Positions 1 to 5,119 of a DNA stretch of 26,924 nt are shown piece after piece; the first letter of the stretch is position 1; each line of letters opens with the position of its first letter. Below the pieces are notes generated by a model. The model was given only the letters and a program-made list of their open reading frames with translations, was not told where the DNA came from and did not search any database. This DNA is from a virus, in IMG/VR virus record IMGVR_UViG_3300015242_000039, positions 1 through 26,924 of that record; one strand, written 5' to 3'. Position numbers and translations under genes: made by a program.

Positions 1-33
1 TATTATACTTTCATTAGCTACATAGTGTGGCTA
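1..33 (+). promoter_or_regulatory. Truncated promoter -10 box and 5'-UTR hairpin (unit P0)
   Basis: The window opens on TATTAT, a good -10 box; the -35 region lies outside. A hairpin follows at the predicted start of the transcript: TAGCTACA (15-22), loop TAG, TGTGGCTA (26-33), eight pairs including one T-G wobble. The arrangement of -10 box, hairpin at +1 and then a strong ribosome site matches the complete promoters at 357, 2065 and 2392, so it is probably a fourth member. Whether it carries the ACCGGTA operator cannot be seen. Confidence 0.55.
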
Positions 34-51
34 TCACTAAGGAGAGATAAG

Positions 52-354
52 ATGTTCGGAGTAAAGAGACCAAATCCAGTAAATCCATTAATCACAGAAT
101 GTGGCCATGAAGAAAATGATGTGCTGCAAGATGCTCAAGACAATCTTTGCTTTGCAAGCCAGTGGGTAAAGAAAGTAGATGCAGAAGCCTTCAAGTCCTT
201 GACAGTGTATCGCAAATGTTTTTCAAGATCAGTACCAGAATGCTCAGCTAAAGTAACGAACAAAATGCTTTTCGGTGAAGTAGTTTCCAAAGAAGAATAT
301 TTGGCTTCAATACCAGAGGAAATCTTAAAAAAATTCGATTTGGATGCGAAATAA
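52..354 (+). CDS. Hypothetical small phage protein
   Basis: 100 aa, soluble, no signal peptide or membrane segment. I place the start at ATG 52 because AAGGAGAG (39-46) sits at normal spacing before it. The in-frame GTG at 25 lies inside the leader hairpin and has no ribosome site. The protein has four cysteines and a C-terminal acidic/basic segment (SIPEEILKKFDLDAK). I recognise no domain. It is the only gene of its unit; the next promoter begins three bases after its stop. The single-gene, own-promoter arrangement resembles phage accessory or anti-defence genes, but that is inference from context only. Confidence 0.75.
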   Translation: MFGVKRPNPVNPLITECGHEENDVLQDAQDNLCFASQWVKKVDAEAFKSLTVYRKCFSRSVPECSAKVTNKMLFGEVVSKEEYLASIPEEILKKFDLDAK

Positions 355-356
355 TC

Positions 357-413
357 TTGACTTGGTTACCGGTAACCTTTATTATTATCTTACTAGCTGG
401 ATGGGCCAGCTAG
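357..413 (+). promoter_or_regulatory. Promoter P1 with palindromic operator and 5'-terminal hairpin
   Basis: TTGACT (357-362), a 17-bp spacer and TATTAT (380-385) form a near-consensus sigma70 promoter. The spacer is almost filled by a perfect 14-bp palindrome, GGTTACCGGTAACC (364-377), so a bound repressor would block RNA polymerase directly. The predicted start (about 392) is followed at once by a perfect 8-bp hairpin, CTAGCTGG (393-400) / CCAGCTAG (406-413), loop ATGGG. The ribosome site AAGGAAG is at 424-430. Confidence 0.85.
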
Positions 414-435
414 ATAACCAAAAAGGAAGTAAATC

Positions 436-705
436 ATGAAAGTAATAGATATATGGAAACTAGCACAAACCGATGAAATTCTAGCTAAAGCAACTCTTGA
501 ATCTGAATTCAATCAGAAGATAGCTTCAGGAGAGACTATAGTGGCTTCTACTGTAAGTGGTCATGAGCAGAGCGCTGATGATTGGATAGAAGACATCTGG
601 TCTAATATCTCTGAAATGGGTGAAGAGCAAGCAGATGATGAGGGTGAATTAGATTTCCGCACTCTATGTTTACCAGGAGATAATAGCGAAACACATCCAC
701 AATAA
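436..705 (+). CDS. Strongly acidic small protein (possible DNA mimic or anti-defence)
   Basis: 89 aa with about 21 Asp/Glu against 5 Lys/Arg, the acidity being densest in residues 44-73 (ADDWIEDIW, then GEEQADDEGELD). There is no membrane segment or known domain. The start is fixed by AAGGAAG at 424-430, downstream of the P1 hairpin. First gene of the P1 unit, followed by a ribbon-helix-helix-like gene and an exported nuclease. A compact acidic protein is the profile of DNA-mimic anti-restriction proteins, but this is composition-based inference; no homology is claimed. Confidence 0.75.
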   Translation: MKVIDIWKLAQTDEILAKATLESEFNQKIASGETIVASTVSGHEQSADDWIEDIWSNISEMGEEQADDEGELDFRTLCLPGDNSETHPQ

Positions 706-713
706 TAATAATC

Positions 714-738
714 TTTCCCCCTTCGAAAGGAGGGGGAA
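714..738 (+). other. GC-rich hairpin between genes
   Basis: TTCCCCC (715-721) pairs with GGGGGAA (732-738), seven pairs around a 10-nt loop. No T-run follows, so it is not a standard terminator. The loop and descending arm contain an AGGAGG Shine-Dalgarno-like run, but that lies about 20 nt before the next ATG at 753, which is better served by AGGGGG at 743-748. It may stabilise the upstream message or tune translation of the next gene. Confidence 0.45.
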
Positions 739-752
739 TATCAGGGGGCATC

Positions 753-926
753 ATGGACAAATCAGAGATAAGAAAAGCAAGAAAGAGATTAAATATAAAA
801 GATTTTAGACAAAAACGACATACTGCCGGATTCCATAGATTAGAAGTCTATGTGCATGATGATTACAGGCAGATGGTCAAAGACTTTGTAACTGAGTTGA
901 ATAAGGAAATTCCGCATGAAATATGA
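753..926 (+). CDS. Small ribbon-helix-helix-like DNA-binding protein
   Basis: 57 aa. The first 22 residues are very basic (MDKSEIRKARKRLNIK, then FRQKRH). They are followed by a hydrophobic strand, HRLEVYVHDDY, and an amphipathic helix, RQMVKDFVTELNKE. A short beta strand then helix with basic flanks is the pattern of Arc/MetJ-type ribbon-helix-helix repressors; my call rests on pattern only. Ribosome site AGGGGG at 743-748, spacing 4. Its stop (TGA 924-926) overlaps the nuclease start at 916 by 11 nt, so the two are translationally coupled. It is a plausible candidate for the factor that binds the ACCGGTA operators, since it sits inside that regulon. Confidence 0.65.
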   Translation: MDKSEIRKARKRLNIKDFRQKRHTAGFHRLEVYVHDDYRQMVKDFVTELNKEIPHEI

Positions 927-1488
927 TCATATTTTACTCATCGCATGCTTTGTGTTTGCCACAGTATGTGTATTTTTTATTCCAAGAGGAAGCGCACTAC
1001 CTTTTTCACCTAATGCCAGCTATGAAGTTTGCTTTACGCCGGGAGAAGATTGCACCGCGCAAATTGTCGACACACTAAATAACGCGCAAAAAAGTATTTT
1101 AGTTATGGCATATAGTTTTACCAGTTTACCGATATTAGAAGCGTTATTAGATGCCAAAAATAGAGGTGTAACGATTGAAGTTATTTTAGACAAATCTCAA
1201 TTTGAAACAGAAAAATATTCCGTTTCAAGATTTTTGCATAATCAAGATATTCCTGTATGGATAGATGCTAAGCCAACTATTGCACATAACAAAGTTATGA
1301 TCGTAGATCAAGGAACTGTTATAACGGGTTCATTTAATTTCACGCGTGCTGCAAGAGAAAAAAATGCTGAAAATGTGTTAATTATTCAAGACAAGCAATT
1401 AGCACAGAAATATTTTGACAATTGGCAAAAACGCAAGATATCTTCTATGATCTGGAAAGAATATCAATCATACAAAGAGAAGAAATAA
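916..1488 (+). CDS. Exported Nuc-type phospholipase D family endonuclease
   Basis: 190 aa. Residues 5-22 are a hydrophobic signal or anchor segment followed by RGSALPF, a plausible signal-peptidase region, so the enzyme probably acts in the periplasm or at the inner membrane. The single HKD motif is complete: H124-N-K126-VMIV-D131, then G138-S139-F-N141 and E152-N153. One HKD per chain is typical of Nuc-like nucleases, which dimerise to form the active site and cut phosphodiesters through a phosphohistidine intermediate without metal. Length fits the Nuc family. It overlaps the upstream RHH-like gene and is followed directly (TAA then ATG) by a two-TM protein. A role in degrading incoming phage DNA (superinfection exclusion) is an inference. 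Confidence 0.9.
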   Translation: MKYDHILLIACFVFATVCVFFIPRGSALPFSPNASYEVCFTPGEDCTAQIVDTLNNAQKSILVMAYSFTSLPILEALLDAKNRGVTIEVILDKSQFETEKYSVSRFLHNQDIPVWIDAKPTIAHNKVMIVDQGTVITGSFNFTRAAREKNAENVLIIQDKQLAQKYFDNWQKRKISSMIWKEYQSYKEKK

Positions 1489-1659
1489 ATGAATCATGAT
1501 TTCTATATAATTTTAACAACTATTTTTTATTTTATAATTTCATCTGCAGTGGTTGGATGCTTTTTTGGAAATAAAGATAGAGAAGATAAAATAGATAGAA
1601 TTTTACTCATAATAATTATGATCATTGCACTCACAATTGTAAATTTATGGAATGACTAA
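1489..1659 (+). CDS. Two-TM small membrane protein
   Basis: 56 aa. It starts at the base after the nuclease stop codon. Two hydrophobic segments, about residues 5-26 and 38-52, are joined by a charged turn (GNKDREDKID). The hairpin topology resembles small holins and membrane-exclusion proteins, but the family is not recognisable. The tight junction with the exported nuclease suggests joint function, for instance anchoring it or exclusion at the membrane. Its start lacks a strong ribosome site and probably depends on coupling. Confidence 0.7.
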   Translation: MNHDFYIILTTIFYFIISSAVVGCFFGNKDREDKIDRILLIIIMIIALTIVNLWND

Positions 1660-1718
1660 AATTATTAACTTGGAAAGGATTATATACTATGAACCTATAA
1701 TATTGAAGGAGATAAAAA

Positions 1719-2084
1719 ATGACAGATGAATGTAAAAAGAACATGAAATTACAAACTAATCAACAAATTTATGATCAAATTTATATAAATATTTCTTTAC
1801 TTCGACATAAAGCCGAAGAGATAAGAAGTGTATCTCAGGTATATGAAGATAATTCCAGACAAGAAAATATTCTCTTGAATTTCGAAATTAGTATTCTGAA
1901 AATTGCTAAAAATTTGGAAGAATATTCACTAGAATCATTAAGAGTTGGAAATCGCAGAGAACTTCAGACAACCCTGAGTTTATCAACAATAATAATATCT
2001 TCCCCTACTTTACAAAATAAAATTGGTTCGATAAAAAAAGAAGAAGAAATAATTGATAAAAGTATTGCTTTTGGTTACCGGTAA
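1719..2084 (+). CDS. Hypothetical protein, helical
   Basis: 121 aa, mostly predicted helical, with long polar/hydrophobic runs (IYDQIYINISLLRHKAEEI; ISILKIAKNLEEYSLESL) suggesting a helical bundle or short coiled coil. Strong ribosome site GAAGGAG before ATG 1719. No domain recognised. Its last codons (GGT TAC CGG TAA) are themselves part of the P2 operator, so coding and control sequences overlap. The 59-bp gap before it shows no clear promoter, so it may be read from P1. Confidence 0.75.
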   Translation: MTDECKKNMKLQTNQQIYDQIYINISLLRHKAEEIRSVSQVYEDNSRQENILLNFEISILKIAKNLEEYSLESLRVGNRRELQTTLSLSTIIISSPTLQNKIGSIKKEEEIIDKSIAFGYR

Positions 2085-2121
2085 TCGTATAATGTTCTTA
2101 CTGACTGAATGATTCAGACAG
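2065..2121 (+). promoter_or_regulatory. Promoter P2 with operator and 5'-terminal hairpin
   Basis: TTGCTT (2065-2070), 17-bp spacer, TATAAT (2088-2093). The spacer holds GGTTACCGGTAATC (2073-2086), which differs from the P1 operator at one base. The predicted transcript starts near 2100 and folds immediately: CTG-A-CTGAA (2101-2109) pairs with TTCAG-A-CAG (2113-2121) around TGA, with one A-A mismatch. The next ribosome site is AAGGAAAG (2128-2135). Confidence 0.85.
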
Positions 2122-2140
2122 GCAACTAAGGAAAGATAAA

Positions 2141-2386
2141 ATGTCAGCTAAATATCATAATGGTTTTTCATTAAGAACAAATCAAGATGGAACTAAAATC
2201 GCTTATGCAAAAATATGGGCAGAAATTTTGACACAAGAAGAATTTGATACGCTACTTCATATCTCATCAGAAGACTATAAATATTATTATGACCGATATG
2301 CTGATGCTTTAGTTTTAGAAGGTATTGTAGAAATGAAAGTGAATGCTCCAATAAAACATTCATATTATTGCAATACAATCGCATAA
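2141..2386 (+). CDS. Hypothetical small phage protein
   Basis: 81 aa, Tyr-rich (KYYYDRYADA), soluble, no recognised domain. Sole gene of the P2 unit, with AAGGAAAG five bases before the ATG. Its stop lies five bases before the -35 of P3. As with the gene at 52-354, having a private promoter with an operator is the main functional hint: it is likely a separately controlled accessory protein. Confidence 0.75.
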   Translation: MSAKYHNGFSLRTNQDGTKIAYAKIWAEILTQEEFDTLLHISSEDYKYYYDRYADALVLEGIVEMKVNAPIKHSYYCNTIA

Positions 2387-2391
2387 ATATA

Positions 2392-2448
2392 TTGACACCG
2401 GTACCATATCAATGGTATTATATCTTTATCAACTAGGGCAAGGTTGAT
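2392..2448 (+). promoter_or_regulatory. Promoter P3 of a non-coding unit, with operator core and 5' hairpin
   Basis: Consensus TTGACA (2392-2397), 18-bp spacer, TATTAT (2416-2421). The core ACCGGTA (2397-2403) shared with P1 and P2 overlaps the end of the -35 box and continues as CC, like the P1 operator with one base deleted. TACC (2402-2405) and GGTA (2414-2417) form a second, looser inverted pair. The transcript would begin near 2428 with the stem ATCAAC (2428-2433) / GTTGAT (2443-2448). No start codon with a ribosome site follows. Confidence 0.8.
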
Positions 2449-2536
2449 ATTCTCCACGTTAGCGGAGGTGTTTCAAAATTAACGCTCGGTAGTAATGGAG
2501 CTTTAAGACCTTCCCCACGATTGTGGGGGTGCTGAG
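2447..2536 (+). CRISPR. Solo mini-CRISPR: two type I-E-like repeats, one 32-nt spacer
   Basis: Repeat 1 is 2447-2475 and repeat 2 is 2508-2536; the spacer is 2476-2507 (32 nt); period 61. Both repeats have the layout 5 + 6-bp stem + 4-nt loop + 8-nt handle. Repeat 1: CTCCAC/GCGGAG, loop GTTA, handle GTGTTTCA. Repeat 2: CCCCAC/GTGGGG, loop GATT, handle GTGCTGAG. This is the geometry of the E. coli I-E repeat (29 nt, Cas6e hairpin, 8-nt handle, 32-nt spacer). The repeats share 18 of 29 bases and the stems differ by a compensated pair (T-A for C-G), though repeat 1 has one A-C mismatch. No cas gene is present. It has its own promoter, and its terminator starts at 2537. It could be a phage mini-array or a decoy RNA anti-CRISPR that occupies Cas6e/Cascade. 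Two repeats alone cannot prove this. Confidence 0.65.
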
Positions 2537-2566
2537 ATCCCCGAGAAATCGGGGATTTTTATTTTT
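2537..2566 (+). terminator. Rho-independent terminator
   Basis: ATCCCCGA (2537-2544), GAAA tetraloop, TCGGGGAT (2549-2556), then TTTTATTTTT. It is a textbook terminator for the + strand RNA unit. On the other strand no T-run follows the stem, so it does not stop the convergent operon whose last stop codon lies at 2559-2561. Confidence 0.92.
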
Positions 2567-2816
2567 CCAAAATTGGCAATAATTTACTCAAAGAAAATAG
2601 ATAGCAAATTCCACTTGAATTTCCAATAAGTTGTACAAAAACATCTTTATTTTCTATCAGATCTATTTCTGTATCAATCTCTTCTGAAGTATCGCAAAAT
2701 AAAAATTTACTTGACAAACTATATCTTTTACCATCACAAGGAAGCATGCTGCACACTTCTACGCTATTCGCATGCTTTAATAGCTTATTTTCAATATCTT
2801 TGAACTTTATTTTCAT
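2559..2816 (-). CDS. Hypothetical small protein, last gene of the left operon
   Basis: 85 aa, soluble, no domain recognised; three cysteines and an acidic middle (TSEEIDTEIDLIENKD). There is no good ribosome site upstream; its ATG overlaps (ATGA) the stop of a possible 15-codon micro-ORF at 2813-2860, so translation may be coupled. Its stop sits in the T-run of the opposing terminator, so the two transcription units converge here. Confidence 0.65.
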   Translation of the reverse strand: MKIKFKDIENKLLKHANSVEVCSMLPCDGKRYSLSSKFLFCDTSEEIDTEIDLIENKDVFVQLIGNSSGICYLFSLSKLLPILEK

Positions 2817-2860
2817 TTTCCATACCTATAAATTAAATTTTTTTCTGTATTTCTGAACAT
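2813..2860 (-). CDS. Possible 15-aa coupling micro-ORF
   Basis: MFRNTEKNLIYRYGK. It starts in a TAATG overlap with the stop of the gene at 2860-3240 and ends in an ATGA overlap with the start of the gene at 2559-2816, so it exactly fills the gap between them. It may act only to carry ribosomes across. It could be chance in AT-rich DNA. Confidence 0.3.
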   Translation of the reverse strand: MFRNTEKNLIYRYGK

Positions 2861-3240
2861 TATTTTTCTCTCTGAAAGAAGAAAAGGGCAGTTTTTATGC
2901 AGGTGGTTATAACGCGATATTCTGCAGGCAATGTGAAATACAAATCTGCCACATCTTTACTAGGGGAATCACATAACTTAGACTGCCTAGCAGTCATATA
3001 TCCGGCGCATGAATTTTTATTTATTTCCATATATATACACGCATGCTCATTTTCCCAGTTTAAGCTTACACTTTCATTTTCTTTCAATTCAGCTACAGGC
3101 ATCAGAATATTTTTGCTAAAAGTTTCGAAGATATATATTAAGTGATAGTGAATCTCTTGGGGAATCACTTGCCCATATTCTTTTACTATTCCATCGATTA
3201 TTAGCTCCCCATAAGTATGGGGTTGATATAACTGTATCAT
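2860..3240 (-). CDS. Hypothetical protein
   Basis: 126 aa. Start fixed by an excellent ribosome site (GAGGAGG, four bases before ATG 3240). The N-terminal half is hydrophobic/aromatic (EIHYHLIYIFETFSKNIL) but not a clear membrane helix; the C-terminus ends with a hydrophobic patch, TALFFFQREK. No domain recognised. It is part of the left operon and has the strongest ribosome site there, so it may be one of its better translated products. Confidence 0.7.
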   Translation of the reverse strand: MIQLYQPHTYGELIIDGIVKEYGQVIPQEIHYHLIYIFETFSKNILMPVAELKENESVSLNWENEHACIYMEINKNSCAGYMTARQSKLCDSPSKDVADLYFTLPAEYRVITTCIKTALFFFQREK

Positions 3241-3315
3241 TTATCCTCCTCTATATAAAGTTGCATTATTTGCTCCATATACATCTGTATTTCTTGTATG
3301 TAATTTCTGCTTCAT
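3241..3315 (-). CDS. Possible 24-aa coupling micro-ORF
   Basis: MKQKLHTRNTDVYGANNATLYRGG. Its ATG overlaps the stop of the upstream gene (3312-3611) as ATGA, and its TAA directly abuts the ATG of the next gene at 3240. It therefore spans the whole intergenic gap in one frame. Its last codons contain the ribosome site of the next gene. Real product or coupling device is undecided. Confidence 0.35.
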   Translation of the reverse strand: MKQKLHTRNTDVYGANNATLYRGG

Positions 3316-3611
3316 TCCTCATTTTTTCTCATCCACTCTAGCATATCTTCTATAGTCTCCAAAGAACCTGCTGCACAATCAAGAGTTCTAGATAATGGCG
3401 CATATTCTTCTTGCTTATGTTTTAAATATCCCATAATTTTTTCACACATTTCTTCATATCCAAATTCATAACCATCTGAAAATCCTATCTCATGTCCTTC
3501 TTGATATATTCCTTTCAGAAGATTTTCAATTACCATATACAAGTTATGCTCTTCTAATAATTCGAATGCTTTTTTCAATTTAATTTCTTGATCACTATTA
3601 TTCTTTGACAT
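3312..3611 (-). CDS. Hypothetical protein, paralogue family A (copy 1)
   Basis: 99 aa, acidic, helical. Residues 15-43 (AFELLEEHNLYMVIENLL, then YQEGHEIGF) align with AFRLLQENNLDNCIRKHI and YQQGYESSH of its upstream neighbour at 3598-3936. Each also ends in a leucine/tryptophan helix (DMLEWMRKNEE; LSQWIETNVKE). The two are tandem duplicates that have diverged far. They overlap by 14 nt and must be co-translated. No known domain. Confidence 0.7.
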   Translation of the reverse strand: MSKNNSDQEIKLKKAFELLEEHNLYMVIENLLKGIYQEGHEIGFSDGYEFGYEEMCEKIMGYLKHKQEEYAPLSRTLDCAAGSLETIEDMLEWMRKNEE

Positions 3612-3936
3612 TAGTTTCTATCCACTGAGATAATTCTCTCAAACATTCATGCATTCCTCGCAAGTTTCCATGTCTCCAACCATCACAAAAAGTTTTATTG
3701 TCACCTCGTGGGGGTTGTGTTTCATCTAATTTCCATATCATACGTTGGATATGATGCCATATATTCTTATGGCTACTCTCATATCCTTGTTGATATGTAG
3801 TCTCAATGTGTTTTCTTATGCAATTATCTAAATTATTTTCTTGTAATAATCGAAATGCATCTTTCATTTTAATCTCATGCTGCATTATTTCGAAGAAGAC
3901 TTTGTCTAAATGTTCGCAATATGTTTGTTCATTCAT
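3598..3936 (-). CDS. Hypothetical protein, paralogue family A (copy 2)
   Basis: 112 aa from the ATG at 3936, chosen because GGAGAAA precedes it and it overlaps the upstream stop by 8 nt; the frame is open further (to 3993) but without a ribosome site. It shares the LLQENNL and YQQGYESSH blocks with the gene at 3312-3611 and has an inserted Gly/His/Trp-rich segment (FCDGWRHGNLRGMHE). Function unknown. Confidence 0.7.
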   Translation of the reverse strand: MNEQTYCEHLDKVFFEIMQHEIKMKDAFRLLQENNLDNCIRKHIETTYQQGYESSHKNIWHHIQRMIWKLDETQPPRGDNKTFCDGWRHGNLRGMHECLRELSQWIETNVKE

Positions 3937-4189
3937 CTTTCTCCGCTTCATTTTTGGCTTCCATCTCATCAAATATAATATTAATTTTTTCAACTAGCTT
4001 TTCTCTTACTTCTTCTTGAAAATTATTTATCCATTTCAACGCATAAGTAAATTCTCCGATAGTATCATTGCCATCTTTTACTGCATCTTCAAGAGAATCA
4101 ACAATAGATTCGATATTATACAGGCAATAACCAAGCACTCTGGTCATTCCGAGAATGTTATCTTTATTATCATTAAGTTTTTCATCCAT
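3929..4189 (-). CDS. Hypothetical protein, paralogue family B (copy 1)
   Basis: 86 aa from the ATG at 4189. That start is chosen because GGAGAAAAATA precedes it, the same leader found before its paralogue at 4907-5119; an upstream ATG at 4210 overlaps the previous stop but has no site. MDEKLNDNKDNILGMTRVLG, then YCLYNIESIVDSLED, matches MDEEQIIAIKGILRALAYAI, then SDIDCVADSIRDE, of copy 2. All-helical, acidic, no known domain. Confidence 0.7.
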   Translation of the reverse strand: MDEKLNDNKDNILGMTRVLGYCLYNIESIVDSLEDAVKDGNDTIGEFTYALKWINNFQEEVREKLVEKINIIFDEMEAKNEAEKDE

Positions 4190-4206
4190 TATTTTTCTCC
4201 ATTTTG

Positions 4207-4569
4207 TCATTGTTCACCATCTAAATTTCCATTAATAAAATAATTAATTTTATTTAGCGATTCCAATTGTCCTATTAAATATCCATATTTATATCCTGAA
4301 GAATATGAATCTGGATTATATGGTGTCAATTCTTTTGCATATAATTCTTCCCTCATATTATCAATGTAATTTTTTATTAACAGATGGGGAATTGTTATTT
4401 CTGAGGCGAGAGATGAATCATTATTCTTTGGCATTTCATCCTGTCCATATGCTATAAAAGTATGGATTGCTTTCATTAAAAGATCTGCCTCTTCACAATA
4501 ATACTTGCTTATTTTATCATTTAATAATTCAAATGAAATTTGGGTTAATTTTTTAGTTATATCATTCAT
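4207..4569 (-). CDS. Hypothetical protein, paralogue family C (copy 1)
   Basis: 120 aa. The N-terminus MNDITKKLTQI and the block LLMKAIHTFIAYGQDEM correspond to MNDIDKKLMDL and VLVKAISTFIEYRQNEI in the adjacent gene at 4569-4910, so the two are tandem duplicates. Start codon in a TAATG overlap with the upstream stop, with GGAAAT nearby. A Tyr/Gly-rich C-terminal half (YSSGYKYGYLIGQLES) resembles the GYxxGY pattern of the A family (GFSDGYEFGYEE), hinting that A and C share ancestry. Function unknown. Confidence 0.7.
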   Translation of the reverse strand: MNDITKKLTQISFELLNDKISKYYCEEADLLMKAIHTFIAYGQDEMPKNNDSSLASEITIPHLLIKNYIDNMREELYAKELTPYNPDSYSSGYKYGYLIGQLESLNKINYFINGNLDGEQ

Positions 4570-4910
4570 TATTTTATTTCCAATTTACCTTTTTCATATA
4601 TTTCTATCCATCGCATCATGCATGTTAGCGCTTCTTCATAAGCAGCTACATTACAATTTAAACGATTTCTCTCAATCATCAATTCCATATGTGTAAACAT
4701 ATCTTTACAAGTTTTTTCCATTCCCATATTTAAACCTTCTTTATATCTATCATGTCCACTAATTTCATTCTGACGATATTCTATAAAAGTAGAGATCGCC
4801 TTTACTAACACCGCCACATTAGTCGCAAATATCACATCTAGATTTCCCTCCAATATTACCGGAGATAATTCATCCATTAAATCCATCAATTTTTTGTCTA
4901 TATCATTCAT
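4569..4910 (-). CDS. Hypothetical protein, paralogue family C (copy 2)
   Basis: 113 aa, paralogue of its downstream neighbour (see the shared blocks there). The C-terminal helix MMRWIEIYEKGK resembles the terminal MLEWMRKNEE of the A family. ATGA overlap with the upstream gene indicates coupling. Together with the B genes on either side, the order B2-C2-C1-B1 looks like an inverted-order or stepwise duplication of a two-gene unit. Function unknown. Confidence 0.7.
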   Translation of the reverse strand: MNDIDKKLMDLMDELSPVILEGNLDVIFATNVAVLVKAISTFIEYRQNEISGHDRYKEGLNMGMEKTCKDMFTHMELMIERNRLNCNVAAYEEALTCMMRWIEIYEKGKLEIK

Positions 4911-5119
4911 CTTTTTTCTCCATTAACAATTTGAAGTAATTGATCCCCTAGTTTATCTTGATTGTCCCTTATACAATAAAGAGTATGAATTATTATATGT
5001 CTTGAATTTTCATCTTTTCCTTCGTCGCGTATAGAATCTGCCACGCAGTCAATATCACTTATAGCATAAGCTAGTGCGCGCAGAATGCCCTTTATTGCTA
5101 TAATTTGTTCTTCATCCAT
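4907..5119 (-). CDS. Hypothetical protein, paralogue family B (copy 2)
   Basis: 70 aa, helical and acidic. The leader GGAGAAAAATAATGGATGAA is identical to that of B copy 1 at 4189, showing that regulatory as well as coding DNA was duplicated. It starts in a TAATG overlap with the alpha-CTD-like gene upstream and ends in an ATGA overlap with the C gene downstream. No known domain. Confidence 0.7.
   Translation of the reverse strand: MDEEQIIAIKGILRALAYAISDIDCVADSIRDEGKDENSRHIIIHTLYCIRDNQDKLGDQLLQIVNGEKR

Larger units (their letters stand above)
2428..2566 (+). ncRNA. Small RNA containing CRISPR-like repeats
   Basis: The segment from P3 to the terminator is about 140 nt and has no credible ORF. 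It has four successive stems: the 5' hairpin (2428-2448), repeat-1 stem (2452-2467), repeat-2 stem (2513-2528) and terminator stem (2537-2556). In such AT-rich DNA this density of GC stems strongly supports a structured RNA product. See the CRISPR entry for the repeat geometry. Confidence 0.8.

Noticed and set aside
25-51. Longer start (GTG 25) for the first gene
   Set aside because: It lies in the 5' hairpin without a ribosome site; ATG 52 has AAGGAGAG at correct spacing.
714-738. Rho-independent terminator after the acidic protein gene
   Set aside because: The stem is good but no T-run follows, and the next gene starts 15 bp later in the same direction.
1660-1718. A fourth complete promoter before the gene at 1719
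   Set aside because: TATACT and TATAAT are present, but no -35 lies at 16-18 bp, and there is no ACCGGTA core or leader hairpin.
2386-2446. A third CRISPR repeat one period upstream of repeat 1
   Set aside because: One 61-nt period upstream falls on the P3 promoter and has no matching stem or handle, so the array has only two repeats.
2447-2536. tRNA or ordinary paired sRNA instead of a CRISPR-like unit
   Set aside because: No cloverleaf or CCA-like end can be folded; the two stems have the same internal layout and exact 61-nt spacing, which the CRISPR model explains better.
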